A stretch of 64,000 nucleotides of DNA from Chryseolinea serpens (GCF_900129725.1 NZ_FQWQ01000004.1:310001-374000); one strand, 5' to 3'. Shown: positions 44,086 through 54,332, counted from the stretch's first letter. Translations and numbers: made by a program. Notes: generated from the sequence alone by a model not told the origin.

Positions 44086-45561
44086 ATGACGGTATCGGCT
44101 GAAAACATTTTGCTCCTCGGATCGCTGTTGCTATTTCTCAGCATCATTGCGAGTAAAACCTCCTTTAAGCTGGGCATCCCCACACTGATCCTCTTCCTGG
44201 TGGTGGGCATGCTGGCCGGATCGGATGGTTTAGGAGGGATCTATTTCAACGACCCCAAGATCGCGCAGTTGCTGGGCGTGATGGCCTTGACGTTCATTCT
44301 CTTTTCCGGTGGACTGGAAACAAAGTGGGAGAGCATTCAGCCCATCATTTGGCAAGGCGTTTCGGTCTCTACGCTGGGCGTACTGATCACCGCCACATCT
44401 GTCGGTGTATTTTCTTCTTACTTATTGGGGTACACGTGGCAGGAAGGCATGTTGTTAGGCGCCATCGTTTCGTCCACCGATGCGGCAGCGGTGTTCTCCA
44501 TTTTGCGTTCGCGCAGTGTGGGTCTCAAAGGCAACCTTCGCCCCATGCTGGAATTGGAGAGCGGCAGCAACGACCCCATGGCGTATTTTCTCACCGTTAG
44601 TTTTGTTTACCTGATTGCAGAACCCGACGCCACGCTGATCTCGTTGGTGCCGAAGTTTTTTAAAGGAATGATCCTGGGCGCCGTGGCAGGCTATGCCTTT
44701 GGCAAGATCATGATCTGGATCGTGAACCGCATCAAGCTCGATATCGACGGGCTCTATCCCGTGCTCATCCTTTCGATGGTGTTTTTCACTTTCTCCTTCA
44801 CCGATGTGGTGGGAGGGAACGGATTTTTGGCCGTCTATATTTCTGCCGTCATCCTGGGCAATAGCAGTTTCCTGCATAAGAAAAGCCTCATCAAATTTTA
44901 TGACGGCCAGGCGTGGCTGATGCAAATCGTCATGTTCATCACACTGGGGCTACTGGTCTATCCTTCCGAGATCGTGCCGGTCATTGGCCCGGGCGTGCTC
45001 ATTGCGTTATTTCTTATTTTCATTGCCCGCCCGGCAGCTATATTCATCTCACTATCGTTCTCCAACGGTCTGAATGCTAGAAAAAAATTATTCCTTTCCT
45101 GGGTGGGATTGCGCGGCGCCGTGCCCATTATTTTTGCAACGTATCCGTTACTGGCCGGCATCGAATCAGCCCGCACCATTTTTAACCTGGTGTTCTTTAT
45201 CTCGGTATCGTCCGTTCTGTTGCAGGGCACAACCCTTCCGATGGTGGCCCGCTGGCTTCGCGTGAGCGTTCCGGAAAAACTAAAACGCAAGTTCCCCCTC
45301 GACATCGAGTTAAAAGACAATTCCAAATCCGAACTGGTGGAGCTCGACATCCCCGAAAATTCCCCCGCGGTGGGCAAACTCGTCATGAAACTCGACCTCC
45401 CGAAAACCGCGCTCATCGTTCTCATCCACCGCGATGGCAAATACATCACGGCCAACGGCGACACCGAAATTCGCCCCCGCGACCACCTCCTGGTGATGGC
45501 CGACAATAAATCCACGGTCGACAAAGTATTCGAGAGCTTTAATCTGAGCCCGTCGCACTGA
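44086..45561 (+). CDS. K+/H+ antiporter (NhaP2/CvrA-type, CPA1) with RCK_C domain
   Basis: 491 aa from ATG 44086 (a TTG lies 11 codons upstream). Twelve to thirteen helices form the CPA1 antiporter core, with the ion-binding region SSTDAAAVFSILRSRSVGLK, ELESGSNDPMAYFLTVSF and WVGLRGAVPIIFATYPLL. The C-terminal about 85 residues (IELKDNSKSELVELDIPEN ... RPRDHLLVMADNKSTVDKVF) are a cytosolic TrkA_C/RCK_C domain that probably senses a nucleotide or dinucleotide. This arrangement is typical of potassium/proton antiporters that lower cytoplasmic K+. Confidence 0.92.
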   Translation: MTVSAENILLLGSLLLFLSIIASKTSFKLGIPTLILFLVVGMLAGSDGLGGIYFNDPKIAQLLGVMALTFILFSGGLETKWESIQPIIWQGVSVSTLGVLITATSVGVFSSYLLGYTWQEGMLLGAIVSSTDAAAVFSILRSRSVGLKGNLRPMLELESGSNDPMAYFLTVSFVYLIAEPDATLISLVPKFFKGMILGAVAGYAFGKIMIWIVNRIKLDIDGLYPVLILSMVFFTFSFTDVVGGNGFLAVYISAVILGNSSFLHKKSLIKFYDGQAWLMQIVMFITLGLLVYPSEIVPVIGPGVLIALFLIFIARPAAIFISLSFSNGLNARKKLFLSWVGLRGAVPIIFATYPLLAGIESARTIFNLVFFISVSSVLLQGTTLPMVARWLRVSVPEKLKRKFPLDIELKDNSKSELVELDIPENSPAVGKLVMKLDLPKTALIVLIHRDGKYITANGDTEIRPRDHLLVMADNKSTVDKVFESFNLSPSH

Positions 45562-45725
45562 ACAACGATCAGGTCGTTTCCATTTTGTATAAGCAGGAAC
45601 CTGTCCATGAATTCGGGTATGCGCAATGATTTTTTCTGCGATTGCCATGAATATTATTCTCCCGCGCGGCATTCCCAATGCAGGCTTTTCTTAAATTGAA
45701 TAACCTTGACCTAACCCATACCGTT

Positions 45726-47018
45726 ATGAAGACCCCTCTCTGGTTGCTTACGGCAGGCCTTGCGTTATTTGCTTGCACCAAAACCAAACCAATTGAATCG
45801 CCCCGCGTACCAGCAGCTGATACAACCATCCTGCAGGCCACAATCACCCGTCCCCTCACCGACAAAAAATTTGAGATCACCGAAGCCCGTCTTAAGCGCG
45901 GCGAATACCTCGTGAACGGCATCCTCCAATGTTTTGTCTGCCACTCGGAACGGGACAGCACCATCGCCGGCTTTCCCCCGATCGCTTCTAAGAAAGGCGG
46001 TGGCGCCATCCTAGGCCAACGCGGAAACTTTCGCATGGTAGCCCCCAACATCTCGCCCGACAAAGAAACCGGCGCCGGCAACTGGACCGACGACATGTTT
46101 GCGCGCGCCATCCGCGAAGGCGTAGGTCACGATGGCCGGGCGTTGTCCCTACCCATGTACTGGGCATCCTTTAGCAACCTGGCCGACGAAGACCTCGCAT
46201 CGGTGATCGTCTATATCCGGTCCATTCCACCCGTGAAGAATCGTTTACCCCAACGATCGCTTCCGCCGGAGCGGGAAAAAGAACTGCAGGGTTCCCCAAA
46301 AATGTTAACAGGTCCCGTAGCGTATCCCGACACTGCTGATGCATTGAAAAAAGGAATTTACCTTGTGAAGGTGGCCGATTGTGTAGGCTGTCACACGGGG
46401 TGGTATGGCACCAACCCCGGTATGTTTGGCGGTGGCAATCCCATGTCTAAAAACAATCACAAGGTAGTGCTGAGCACCAATCTCACACCCGATCCTACCG
46501 GGTTGGCTGGATGGGATGCTGCGACGTTCATCAATGCCATCCGCACCGGCAAAGGCGGCACGCTGGACGGCTCCATGCCTTGGACCGCCTACCGTAACAT
46601 GTCGGATCAAGACTTGGCGGCCATCCTCACGGCACTGAAGCGACTGCCGCCCGTGAACCACCGCGTAATGAACAGCTTGCCCGCAACGGATTGTGTTATC
46701 TGCGGACAAAAGCATGGCTATGGCGAATACAACAAGGTCAAACCGTTCCCGAAAGTGAAAACCGACACCACGCTATATAATCAATACGCCGGCAAATATT
46801 CCAACCCCGACGGATTTGTGCTGGAGATAAAATACAAGGACCACCAACTGCTCATCAGCGAAGGCGGGCCGGACCTGCTGCTGGTTCCGATTGGCAACAA
46901 CCGTTTCAATGGCATCGGTCTCGCCACACCGGTGAGTTTCGAGCGTGATAGGTCAGGGAAAATAAATTCACTGATCTGCTATTGGATCGAAGATGAAGTA
47001 TTCAAAAAATTGCCGTGA
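45726..47018 (+). CDS. Diheme cytochrome c lipoprotein
   Basis: 430 aa from ATG 45726; lipoprotein signal ending LFAC. Two heme-attachment motifs are present: CFVCH at about residues 69-73 (NGILQCFVCHSERDS) and CVGCH at about 219-223 (VADCVGCHTGWYGTNPGM). Axial methionines may be supplied by the two DGRALSLPMYWASF-like and GGTLDGSMPWTAY regions, so each half is a cytochrome c domain. A C-terminal extension of about 90 residues (YNQYAGKYSNPDGFVLEIKY) resembles the strand-rich tails of exported hydrolases. Probably an electron carrier or subunit for a periplasmic dehydrogenase; no partner is adjacent. Confidence 0.9.
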   Translation: MKTPLWLLTAGLALFACTKTKPIESPRVPAADTTILQATITRPLTDKKFEITEARLKRGEYLVNGILQCFVCHSERDSTIAGFPPIASKKGGGAILGQRGNFRMVAPNISPDKETGAGNWTDDMFARAIREGVGHDGRALSLPMYWASFSNLADEDLASVIVYIRSIPPVKNRLPQRSLPPEREKELQGSPKMLTGPVAYPDTADALKKGIYLVKVADCVGCHTGWYGTNPGMFGGGNPMSKNNHKVVLSTNLTPDPTGLAGWDAATFINAIRTGKGGTLDGSMPWTAYRNMSDQDLAAILTALKRLPPVNHRVMNSLPATDCVICGQKHGYGEYNKVKPFPKVKTDTTLYNQYAGKYSNPDGFVLEIKYKDHQLLISEGGPDLLLVPIGNNRFNGIGLATPVSFERDRSGKINSLICYWIEDEVFKKLP

Positions 47019-47204
47019 TTTCATAACCACGGCAAATCACTTAGATAAACGCGATAAAAAAATACGATGGCGATTTCTTTTCCGTTATAGGGATGATTTC
47101 TTGTAGTGAAGCAGGGGAGAGGTTGAGCCGTGTAGAGAGGCGTTCACCAGGAGGATTAGGATGGTGTGGCAAATTTTCTTCGCGTATCTTCAAAAATCTG
47201 TTTT

Positions 47205-49688
47205 ATGATAAGAAACAACTTCATACTGGCCTGTCGCAACCTCTTCAGGAACAAGTCCCACACGTTGATTCACGTCCTGGGTTTGTCGATCGGAATGACT
47301 GTCGGGCTCCTGATCCTCGCCTACGTCCGGTTTGAGTTTAGCTATGATAACTTTCATGTTCACGCCGACAACACCTATCGCGTCGCGACCCGGGTGACCC
47401 TGCAGGAGGAGGTGATCGCCGAAGAAACCAACACCTATGATGGCATCCGAAACGCCGTGCAGACAGACTTACCCGATGTGCAGGCGGCCACGTCCATCTA
47501 CGGATTCGACTCCGACCAATTGTTCATCCGCTATGAAGGGAACGATAAAAAAATAATACCCTTGGAGTCGTTCAAAGGCTTTAACACAGATGCTCATTTT
47601 TTTGACGTATTTTCTTTTCCCTTGCTCCATGGCGATCCGGCGCAGGTGCTTTCCCGCGAATACTCAGCCGTGATCTCCGAAACGCTGGCCCGCCGCTACT
47701 TCGACAACGACGCGCTCGGAAAAGTGTTGACCACCAACGACGGCGAAGCACAATACCGCTACGTCATCACCGGCATCACAAAAGATACGCCGCCCAACGC
47801 GCATTTCGCTTTCGATCTGTTGTTGCGCGCGGCCGACCCGACCAATCTAACCCAAAAAGACAACACCTTCTGGACCTGGGGTGGACAATTGTACGCCGTG
47901 TTGAGCGACCACGCTAAGCCCGAAAATGTGGCGACGCAACTGAACCGCCTGGCGCGTGAAAAGAACGGACTGAAAGTGAACCGTGACGACTACGGCCAGG
48001 TGAGCACCTTCCAACTGCAACCGTTGCGCGACATCCACCTGTTCTCGCACCTGCAATACGAGCTCGACGCGAATGGCAGCGGCGTTTGGGTTTACGCATT
48101 GGCGTTGCTGGCCCTCGTCATCCTGGCCCTGGCGTGGGTGAATTATATAAACCTGTCCACCGCCGTCGCGGCGGAGAAGATCCGCGCCGTGGGCATCCGC
48201 AAAGCGATGGGCGCAACACGGAGAAGTTTGTGGATGCAAGTATTCACCGAAGCAGCGCTCTACAATCTGATCTCTATTTTTGCGGCCATAACGATGGTGA
48301 TGATCGCCTTTCCGTACTTCGCCGCCTTTGTAGGCATGCCCCAGGCCATCAGCGGATGGGTGGACGGAAACGTCGTGATATTGCTCGCTGCCCTCGCCGC
48401 GGTGAGCACGCTGGTTTCGGGTGGATACCCGGCGTATGTCATCGCCTCCTATTATCCCGTCCAGGCCTTGAAAGGCAAGAGCGAGCAGGGGAGTGTGGCC
48501 CTTAGAAAATTTCTGGTCGTGTTTCAATTCTCCATGGCCCTGGTGCTGACGGTGGTCACGGTGGTGGCCAATCGCCAGTTGTCGTTCATGCGATCGCGCG
48601 AACTGGGCATCAATATGGACCAGGTGTTGATCATCAAAGCCTTGAATTTTGATAAAGAGACATGGTCCGATTCTGCCGGTGGATATGTCGTGGACGAGAC
48701 GTATTTGCAAAAAGCAGAGGCCTTTAAGCAGGCCCTTCGTCAATCGGCCCTGGTCGGGAACGCAGCCACGCTCTCGCATCTGCCGGGGCAGACGGTGAAC
48801 TGGGGCACGGAGTTCAAGGCCATGGCCATCGATCCGGAGAAAGCCTATCGTCTCAAGGCCGTGGGCGTGGACTATGATTTTGTAAAAACACTCGGTCTCC
48901 ACCTGCTGGCAGGGCGCAACTTTTCCGTTGACATCCCGGCCGACCGCGGCAATGAAGGCCGCCGCGCCGTACTCCTGAACGAAGCCGCCGTGCACCGGCT
49001 GGGCTTCAAAGACGCCGCGTCGGCGGTACACGGTCACATTCAAACGTACTGGGGAGCCGACTACGAGGTCATCGGCGTGGTGAACTCGTATCACCAGCTT
49101 TCGCTGAAAGAAAATCTCGAACCCCTGTATTTCATACTCCAACCCAGGGCATTATCGTACTACGCTTTGCAACTCCAACCGGGCGATATGACCGGCGCCA
49201 TCGCGGATGTGGAGCAGGTCTGGCACCAGCATTTTCCGGAGTATCCGTTCCAATATTTTTTCCTCGATAGTTTCTACGACAAACAATATCAATACGACAC
49301 ACGATTCAGCGATGTGATGCTTTTCTTTTCGGGATTGGCCGTTTTCATAGCCGGCATGGGCTTGTTTGGTCTAACGGCCTTTGCCGTCGTGCAGCGCACA
49401 AAAGAAATTGGCATCCGGAAGGTGCTGGGGGCTTCAGCGCTAAACCTGATCCATCTCTTCACCCGCAATTTTATCCTGCTGATCGCGATCGCCTATGCCG
49501 CGGCCGTCCCCGTGTTGTATTGGGGGGTGCAACGGTGGTTGGAAAACTATGCGTTCCGGATGGAGTTGAAGGCATGGTTCTTTATAACCCCCTTGGCCGC
49601 TATGCTGCTGTTTGCCCTACTGGTGATGAGTTTCCAGGTAATCAAAGTGTCCCTTAGAAACCCGGTCGACAGCCTGCGCCACGAATAA
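47205..49688 (+). CDS. MacB/FtsX-type ABC transporter permease (orphan copy 3)
   Basis: 827 aa. ATG 47205 gives MIRNNFILACRNLFRNKSHT, the conserved family start; the frame is open from a GTG at 47166. TM1 is THLIHVLGLSIGMTVG-like at about 20-42, followed by the first periplasmic domain, a bundle with AVGIRKAMGATRRSLWMQVF, a second periplasmic domain and a C-terminal bundle with RTKEIGIRKVLGASALN. The tail is NPVDSLRHE. It forms a tandem with copy 4, 152 bases downstream. Substrate unknown; no ATPase nearby. Confidence 0.92.
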   Translation: MIRNNFILACRNLFRNKSHTLIHVLGLSIGMTVGLLILAYVRFEFSYDNFHVHADNTYRVATRVTLQEEVIAEETNTYDGIRNAVQTDLPDVQAATSIYGFDSDQLFIRYEGNDKKIIPLESFKGFNTDAHFFDVFSFPLLHGDPAQVLSREYSAVISETLARRYFDNDALGKVLTTNDGEAQYRYVITGITKDTPPNAHFAFDLLLRAADPTNLTQKDNTFWTWGGQLYAVLSDHAKPENVATQLNRLAREKNGLKVNRDDYGQVSTFQLQPLRDIHLFSHLQYELDANGSGVWVYALALLALVILALAWVNYINLSTAVAAEKIRAVGIRKAMGATRRSLWMQVFTEAALYNLISIFAAITMVMIAFPYFAAFVGMPQAISGWVDGNVVILLAALAAVSTLVSGGYPAYVIASYYPVQALKGKSEQGSVALRKFLVVFQFSMALVLTVVTVVANRQLSFMRSRELGINMDQVLIIKALNFDKETWSDSAGGYVVDETYLQKAEAFKQALRQSALVGNAATLSHLPGQTVNWGTEFKAMAIDPEKAYRLKAVGVDYDFVKTLGLHLLAGRNFSVDIPADRGNEGRRAVLLNEAAVHRLGFKDAASAVHGHIQTYWGADYEVIGVVNSYHQLSLKENLEPLYFILQPRALSYYALQLQPGDMTGAIADVEQVWHQHFPEYPFQYFFLDSFYDKQYQYDTRFSDVMLFFSGLAVFIAGMGLFGLTAFAVVQRTKEIGIRKVLGASALNLIHLFTRNFILLIAIAYAAAVPVLYWGVQRWLENYAFRMELKAWFFITPLAAMLLFALLVMSFQVIKVSLRNPVDSLRHE

Positions 49689-49840
49689 GCAACGACGTAT
49701 CTCCCGCGCCTGGGGGTATAATCATCATCCTTTCACTACAACTTTTTAACAACTCACTACATCCTGACTTTAGCATCACCGAAAAAATCAATCCCTATCG
49801 TAACTTTCACAAAGCATGAACCCTCAACCCCACCATTCCA

Positions 49841-52273
49841 ATGCTTCACAATTATCTGAAAGTAGCCGGGCGCAACATCGTTAAGCGCAAATTGTATTCT
49901 TTCATCAATGCCTTCGGCCTCAGCATTGGCATTGCTTTTTGTGTGCTCATCTGTCTCTACATCCGAGACGAAAGAAGTTTCGACCAATTTCACGCCCACA
50001 AAGATCATATTCTACGACTGGAAGAGAAGAGCTACAATCGTTGGGAAAAAGATCCGGCAGAACCCTACCAACGCTCGGCATACCTGCCGGCCGGTCTCTT
50101 ACCCGCCGTGCTTGACGAGATTCCCGAAGTGGAATGCGGAACGCGTCTGACCTCAGGGTCCGGCATCATGCGCTACCAGGATAAGATCTTCACCGAACAA
50201 CTCAGCTATATCGACCCCGGTTTCTTCAAAGTCTTCTCCTTCACCCTGCGCGAAGGCAACCCCGACAAACTTTTTCAAACCCCGGACGAGATTGTGCTGA
50301 CCCCCGCCGTGGCCAGGAAATATTTCGGAGACGAAAGCCCGCTGGGAAAGACCATTTCGATGGATAACAACGGCGAGAAGACCTTGACCGTCACGGGCGT
50401 CATCGAGGCGCCTCCGGCAAATTCCAGCATTACCTTCACGGTGCTGATGCCCATCACGCAGCGGCCCTTTTTTGAACGGGACAGAGAAAAGTGGGGAAAC
50501 TTTTCATTTCCAACGTTTATCCGTCTCAACGACCAGGCCAACCTGACCAACCTTTCCGCCAAATTGGAACGCGTGGTCCAGAAGCACATGGGCGACCGTC
50601 TTGAAAAATGGCGCAAGGAGGGAAACGTTTCTCCGGATATAAAAATATTCGAACTGCAATTCTCTAAGCTCACCGACATGCATATGAACACCGCCGTCTC
50701 GTGGGACAAGGTGAGCGATCCGCAATACTCGCTCATCCTCGGCGGCATTGCCTTGCTCATTCTCATCATCGCCTGCATCAACTACGTTTCCCTGGCGCTC
50801 ACCACCTCTACCGCGCGGCGCACCGAAGTAGGGGTGCGCAAAGTTGTGGGCGCCCAGAAGAAACAGTTGGTCTACCAGTTTGGGTTGGAGTCTTTGATGC
50901 TGGCTTTTGTTTCGATGTTCCTGGGATTGGGCCTCGTGTTCCTGTTTCTCCCAGCGTTCAATGAATTTACAGGCAAGAGCATCCGGATTGGGCTGGGCGA
51001 TGCGGGTCTGTTGCTGGGCGCGAGTGCTTCCATCACCCTAGTGGTGGGGGTGTTGGCGGGAAGTTACCCCGCGCTTTTCCTTTCCGGCTTCCGGCCGGCG
51101 CAGGTGTTGAAGGGAAGCTTCACGGCCAGGCTGCAGGCGGGCTTCACCCGGCCGCTGGTGGTGCTCCAGTTTGCGTTGTCGGCTTTTCTCATCATCAGTT
51201 CGGTGATCATGTACCGGCAAATGCAATATGTTACTACCAAAGATCTCGGCTACAGCAAAGACCAACTCCTGGTCATTCCCACCCAAACCAGTTGGAGCGA
51301 AGACGCCAACAAAATGGTGGAACGCTTCCGCACCCGCTTGCAACAAGAGCCCTCGGTGGTATCGGTGGCCGGCACGAGCATTTCCTTTAACCAGGGATGG
51401 TCGCACTATGGCTACAAGGTGAACGGCGAACACAAATCGGCGTATGTCTATGCCGTTGATCCCTACTACCTCCGCACACTCGGAGTGGAAATGGTGATGG
51501 GAAGAAATTTTGATGCCCGCATTCCCTCCGACACCAGCGCGGTGGTCGTCAACGAAGCGCTCGTGCGCGACATGCAATGGTCCGACCCGTTGAACGAATA
51601 TCTGAATTGGAAAGAAGACTCCGTCGGGGTGGGGGCTAAAGTGATCGGCGTGGTGAAAAACTATCATTTCCTTTCCCTCGAAAAGGACATCGAGCCGCTT
51701 TTTCTTTCGATGGATAAGCAGAGCGTCGGATACCTGGGCACCATGCTCGTCAAGGTGAGCGCTGCCAACCTCCCGGCTACTGTCGAAAAACTGCGCAGCG
51801 CCTGGAAGGAGCTTTCACCCGAAAAACCTTTCGACTATACGTTCCTGGACGAAGATGTGGCGCGCCAGTATGAAAGTTATCAGCGTTGGATGGGCATTAT
51901 GGGATTGTCTACGGCGTTCGCCATCCTCATCGCCTGTTTGGGACTGTTTGGATTGTCGGGCATAAACGCCGTGAACCGCACCAAAGAGATCGGCATTCGC
52001 AAGGTGATGGGAGCAACCCTCGCCCATATTTTTGTGCTGTTGAATCGCCAGTACCTGATGCTGGCCCTGGTCGCATTTGTAGGCGCCATTCCGGCGTCAT
52101 GGTACGTGATGACGCATTGGTGGCTGGCGGATTTTAAATTCCGAATCACACTGGGATGGGAGTTATTTGCCGTCAGCATGCTCATCGGCCTGGCCGTAGC
52201 CTTGGTCACCGTGAGCTACCACGCCGTGAAGGCCGCCATGACCAATCCGGCCGAAACCTTGAAATACGAGTAG
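49841..52273 (+). CDS. MacB/FtsX-type ABC transporter permease (orphan copy 4)
   Basis: 810 aa starting MLHNYLKVAGRNIVKRKLYS. Same eight-helix, two-periplasmic-domain plan as the three other copies, with TEVGVRKVVGAQKKQLVYQF in the first bundle and RTKEIGIRKVMGATLAHIFV in the last, and tail NPAETLKYE. It and copy 3 may be co-transcribed and could form a heterodimer, unlike the isolated copies 1 and 2. No ATPase, adaptor or outer-membrane channel gene is beside it. Confidence 0.92.
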   Translation: MLHNYLKVAGRNIVKRKLYSFINAFGLSIGIAFCVLICLYIRDERSFDQFHAHKDHILRLEEKSYNRWEKDPAEPYQRSAYLPAGLLPAVLDEIPEVECGTRLTSGSGIMRYQDKIFTEQLSYIDPGFFKVFSFTLREGNPDKLFQTPDEIVLTPAVARKYFGDESPLGKTISMDNNGEKTLTVTGVIEAPPANSSITFTVLMPITQRPFFERDREKWGNFSFPTFIRLNDQANLTNLSAKLERVVQKHMGDRLEKWRKEGNVSPDIKIFELQFSKLTDMHMNTAVSWDKVSDPQYSLILGGIALLILIIACINYVSLALTTSTARRTEVGVRKVVGAQKKQLVYQFGLESLMLAFVSMFLGLGLVFLFLPAFNEFTGKSIRIGLGDAGLLLGASASITLVVGVLAGSYPALFLSGFRPAQVLKGSFTARLQAGFTRPLVVLQFALSAFLIISSVIMYRQMQYVTTKDLGYSKDQLLVIPTQTSWSEDANKMVERFRTRLQQEPSVVSVAGTSISFNQGWSHYGYKVNGEHKSAYVYAVDPYYLRTLGVEMVMGRNFDARIPSDTSAVVVNEALVRDMQWSDPLNEYLNWKEDSVGVGAKVIGVVKNYHFLSLEKDIEPLFLSMDKQSVGYLGTMLVKVSAANLPATVEKLRSAWKELSPEKPFDYTFLDEDVARQYESYQRWMGIMGLSTAFAILIACLGLFGLSGINAVNRTKEIGIRKVMGATLAHIFVLLNRQYLMLALVAFVGAIPASWYVMTHWWLADFKFRITLGWELFAVSMLIGLAVALVTVSYHAVKAAMTNPAETLKYE

Positions 52274-52462
52274 CACAACGCGAAAAAAAGCATGCCTCGG
52301 CGAACCGCATGGTTTAGGATGGTCGCCCTCAACGGATTGCAATGCGGGAAACCGCCATTCCAACAGAAATAGAGACCAGGGATGGAAATTTGAAGACGTC
52401 CAACTTTTAAATTGTAGGGACAATTGCTACATTTAGAATACCTAACATTTAAAAGAGAGACT

Positions 52463-53014
52463 ATGAAAAGAAATTTTTACCGGGGATTGCTGCTGTTGGT
52501 AGGGTTTCCATTGGTTTTTGCCTCCTGTAATAAAGATGATGAACCGGCACCAGACCCTATTGTGGGTACCTGGAAACGTGATGTTTACAGGTTGACCGAC
52601 GTGCCCGCTAATTTTTCAAACTTTGATAATTTTGCTTTTGATCAATATTATTCTGCTGCTGAAGAAGGACTGACCATTACCTTCGCAAACGACAAAACCT
52701 ATACGCGGAAATACGACCTCATTGCCAATCCCGATGTCTCCGAAACAGGTGCATGGACAAAAGAAGGAACGGCTGTGACGATAAAACCGACCGATACGAC
52801 GAAATTTCCGGAAGAGGATTTTACCGTCGTAGGTGATATCACCAGTGTAGCAATGGTGCTCTCCAAATCGGAGACCTTTACCTTACTGCCGGATGCCGTG
52901 ACCGATACGCTGACAACCGCCTGGGCCAATGCGCACCCGGACGACCTGGATCAGTATCGTCAAAACGTCGACGTAACCTTGCAATTGGTTTTTGATAAGG
53001 TGACAACGCCTTAA
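52463..53014 (+). CDS. Lipocalin-like (DUF5004-type) lipoprotein
   Basis: 183 aa from ATG 52463. Lipobox VFASC (after a basic, hydrophobic signal), then PDPIVGTWKRDVYRLTD, a start often seen in small Bacteroidota lipocalin-like proteins, followed by beta strands (GLTITFANDKTYTRKYDLIA, ATGAWTKEGTAVTIKPTDT). Family identity is tentative; function unknown. A terminator follows, shared with the convergent lhgO gene. Confidence 0.75.
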   Translation: MKRNFYRGLLLLVGFPLVFASCNKDDEPAPDPIVGTWKRDVYRLTDVPANFSNFDNFAFDQYYSAAEEGLTITFANDKTYTRKYDLIANPDVSETGAWTKEGTAVTIKPTDTTKFPEEDFTVVGDITSVAMVLSKSETFTLLPDAVTDTLTTAWANAHPDDLDQYRQNVDVTLQLVFDKVTTP

Positions 53015-53031
53015 TAAAACAGGAACATATC

Positions 53032-53063
53032 AAAAAAGCCGTGAAGAAATTCACGGCTTTTTT
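53032..53063. terminator. Bidirectional Rho-independent terminator
   Basis: AAAAAAGCCGTGAA / TTCACGGCTTTTTT with a 4-base loop. A-run on one side and T-run on the other let it end both the lipoprotein gene and the convergent lhgO gene. Confidence 0.9.
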
Positions 53064-53079
53064 TGTTTGTACTAAAAAT

Positions 53080-54276
53080 TTAAAACCGGCTCTGTGCCCA
53101 CTTTGCCACCGTCTCCCCAATGGCCAGCGACGATGTGGCAGCGGGGGAGGGTGCGTTGCAGACGTTGATCACCTGCTTGTCCTCCAGGATCAGGAAGTCG
53201 TCCAATAGCCCACCCGTTCGGTCGCAGGCCTGGGCCCGAACACCGGCGCCGCCTTCGATGAGATCTTCTTCGCGAATTTCGGGCATCAATTTTTGCAGGG
53301 CCTTGGTGAAGGCCGCTTTGGAATAGGAACGCTGCATTTCGCCAAGGCCTGTGCGCCAATATTTGCCAACCACCTTCCGGAATCCTGGCCATGCCAGCGT
53401 TTCGGCCAGTTCCGAAAAATTGACGGTCGATTTTTTATACCCTTCCCGGGCAAAAGCCAGCACCGCATTTGGTCCGCACTCTACGCCGCCACCCACCATG
53501 GTGGTGAAGTGCACGCCCAAAAAAGGAAAATTCGGGTCGGGCACCGGATAGATGAGCGTCTTTACCAGGTATTCTTTTTCTTTTTTTAGTTTGTAATATT
53601 CGCCCCGGAAAGGAATGATCTTCACATCTACTTTCGAGGAGGTGAGTTTTGCGATCTTGTCGGAATAAAGTCCGGCGCAGTTCACCATCAGCTTGCCCGT
53701 GTAGCTGGCTTTTTGCGTAACCACCACCACTTTGTCATTCCCCATCTGAACGTCGAGCACTTTCTCTCCAAGCCGCAGCTCGCCGCCCCGTTCCTGGAAA
53801 ACCTGGGCGTATTTTTCGGCCACCACGCGATAGTCGACAATGCCGGTTTGCGGCACGTGGATGCCCGCGATGCCGGCCACGTGGGGTTCGTAGTGTCTCA
53901 GTTCGTCGGCATTCAGCATCTTCAGGTTGGCCAGCCCGTTCTGTTGCCCACGGTCGAAGATATTTTTCAGGTAGGGGAGTTCGGTTTCGCTGGTGGCCAC
54001 GATCACCTTGCCGCACAGTTCGAACGGGATCTCGTGTTGGCGGCAAAAGTCGATCAGCAGGTGATAGCCGCGAATACAGTTCGTGGCCTTCAGGCTGCCG
54101 GGCTTATAATAAATACCCGAATGGATCACATTGCTGTTGTTGCCCGTCTGGTGGTTGGCCACCACGGTTTCTTTTTCGATGACCACCACCTTCAAAGCCG
54201 GTGATCCGCTCTTCAATTGCAAGGCCGTGGCCAGGCCAACAGCACCGCCACCTACAATGATAACGTCGTATTGCAC
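53080..54276 (-). CDS. lhgO: L-2-hydroxyglutarate oxidase
   Basis: 398 aa, starting with GTG at 54276. FAD-binding motif VIIVGGGAVGLATALQL, then NHQTGNNSNVIHSGIYYKPG, NCAGLYSDKIAKL and a C-terminal GAGVRAQACD, which together are characteristic of LhgO/L2HGDH flavoenzymes of the DAO family. Oxidises L-2-hydroxyglutarate to 2-oxoglutarate with electrons passed to the quinone pool, repairing a metabolic side product and assisting lysine catabolism. No other pathway gene is adjacent. Confidence 0.93.
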   Translation of the reverse strand: MQYDVIIVGGGAVGLATALQLKSGSPALKVVVIEKETVVANHQTGNNSNVIHSGIYYKPGSLKATNCIRGYHLLIDFCRQHEIPFELCGKVIVATSETELPYLKNIFDRGQQNGLANLKMLNADELRHYEPHVAGIAGIHVPQTGIVDYRVVAEKYAQVFQERGGELRLGEKVLDVQMGNDKVVVVTQKASYTGKLMVNCAGLYSDKIAKLTSSKVDVKIIPFRGEYYKLKKEKEYLVKTLIYPVPDPNFPFLGVHFTTMVGGGVECGPNAVLAFAREGYKKSTVNFSELAETLAWPGFRKVVGKYWRTGLGEMQRSYSKAAFTKALQKLMPEIREEDLIEGGAGVRAQACDRTGGLLDDFLILEDKQVINVCNAPSPAATSSLAIGETVAKWAQSRF

Positions 54277-54332
54277 GTACTTTTTTTTCGCGAAGCTAAG
54301 GATAAATTTAGTGGCGGTAAAATGCGCTCCGC

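Noticed and set aside
47847-49142. Minus-strand open frame of about 430 codons opposite permease 3
   Set aside because: It lies wholly antisense to a well-supported gene and has the His/Arg/Val-rich composition of a mirror frame, with no motif.
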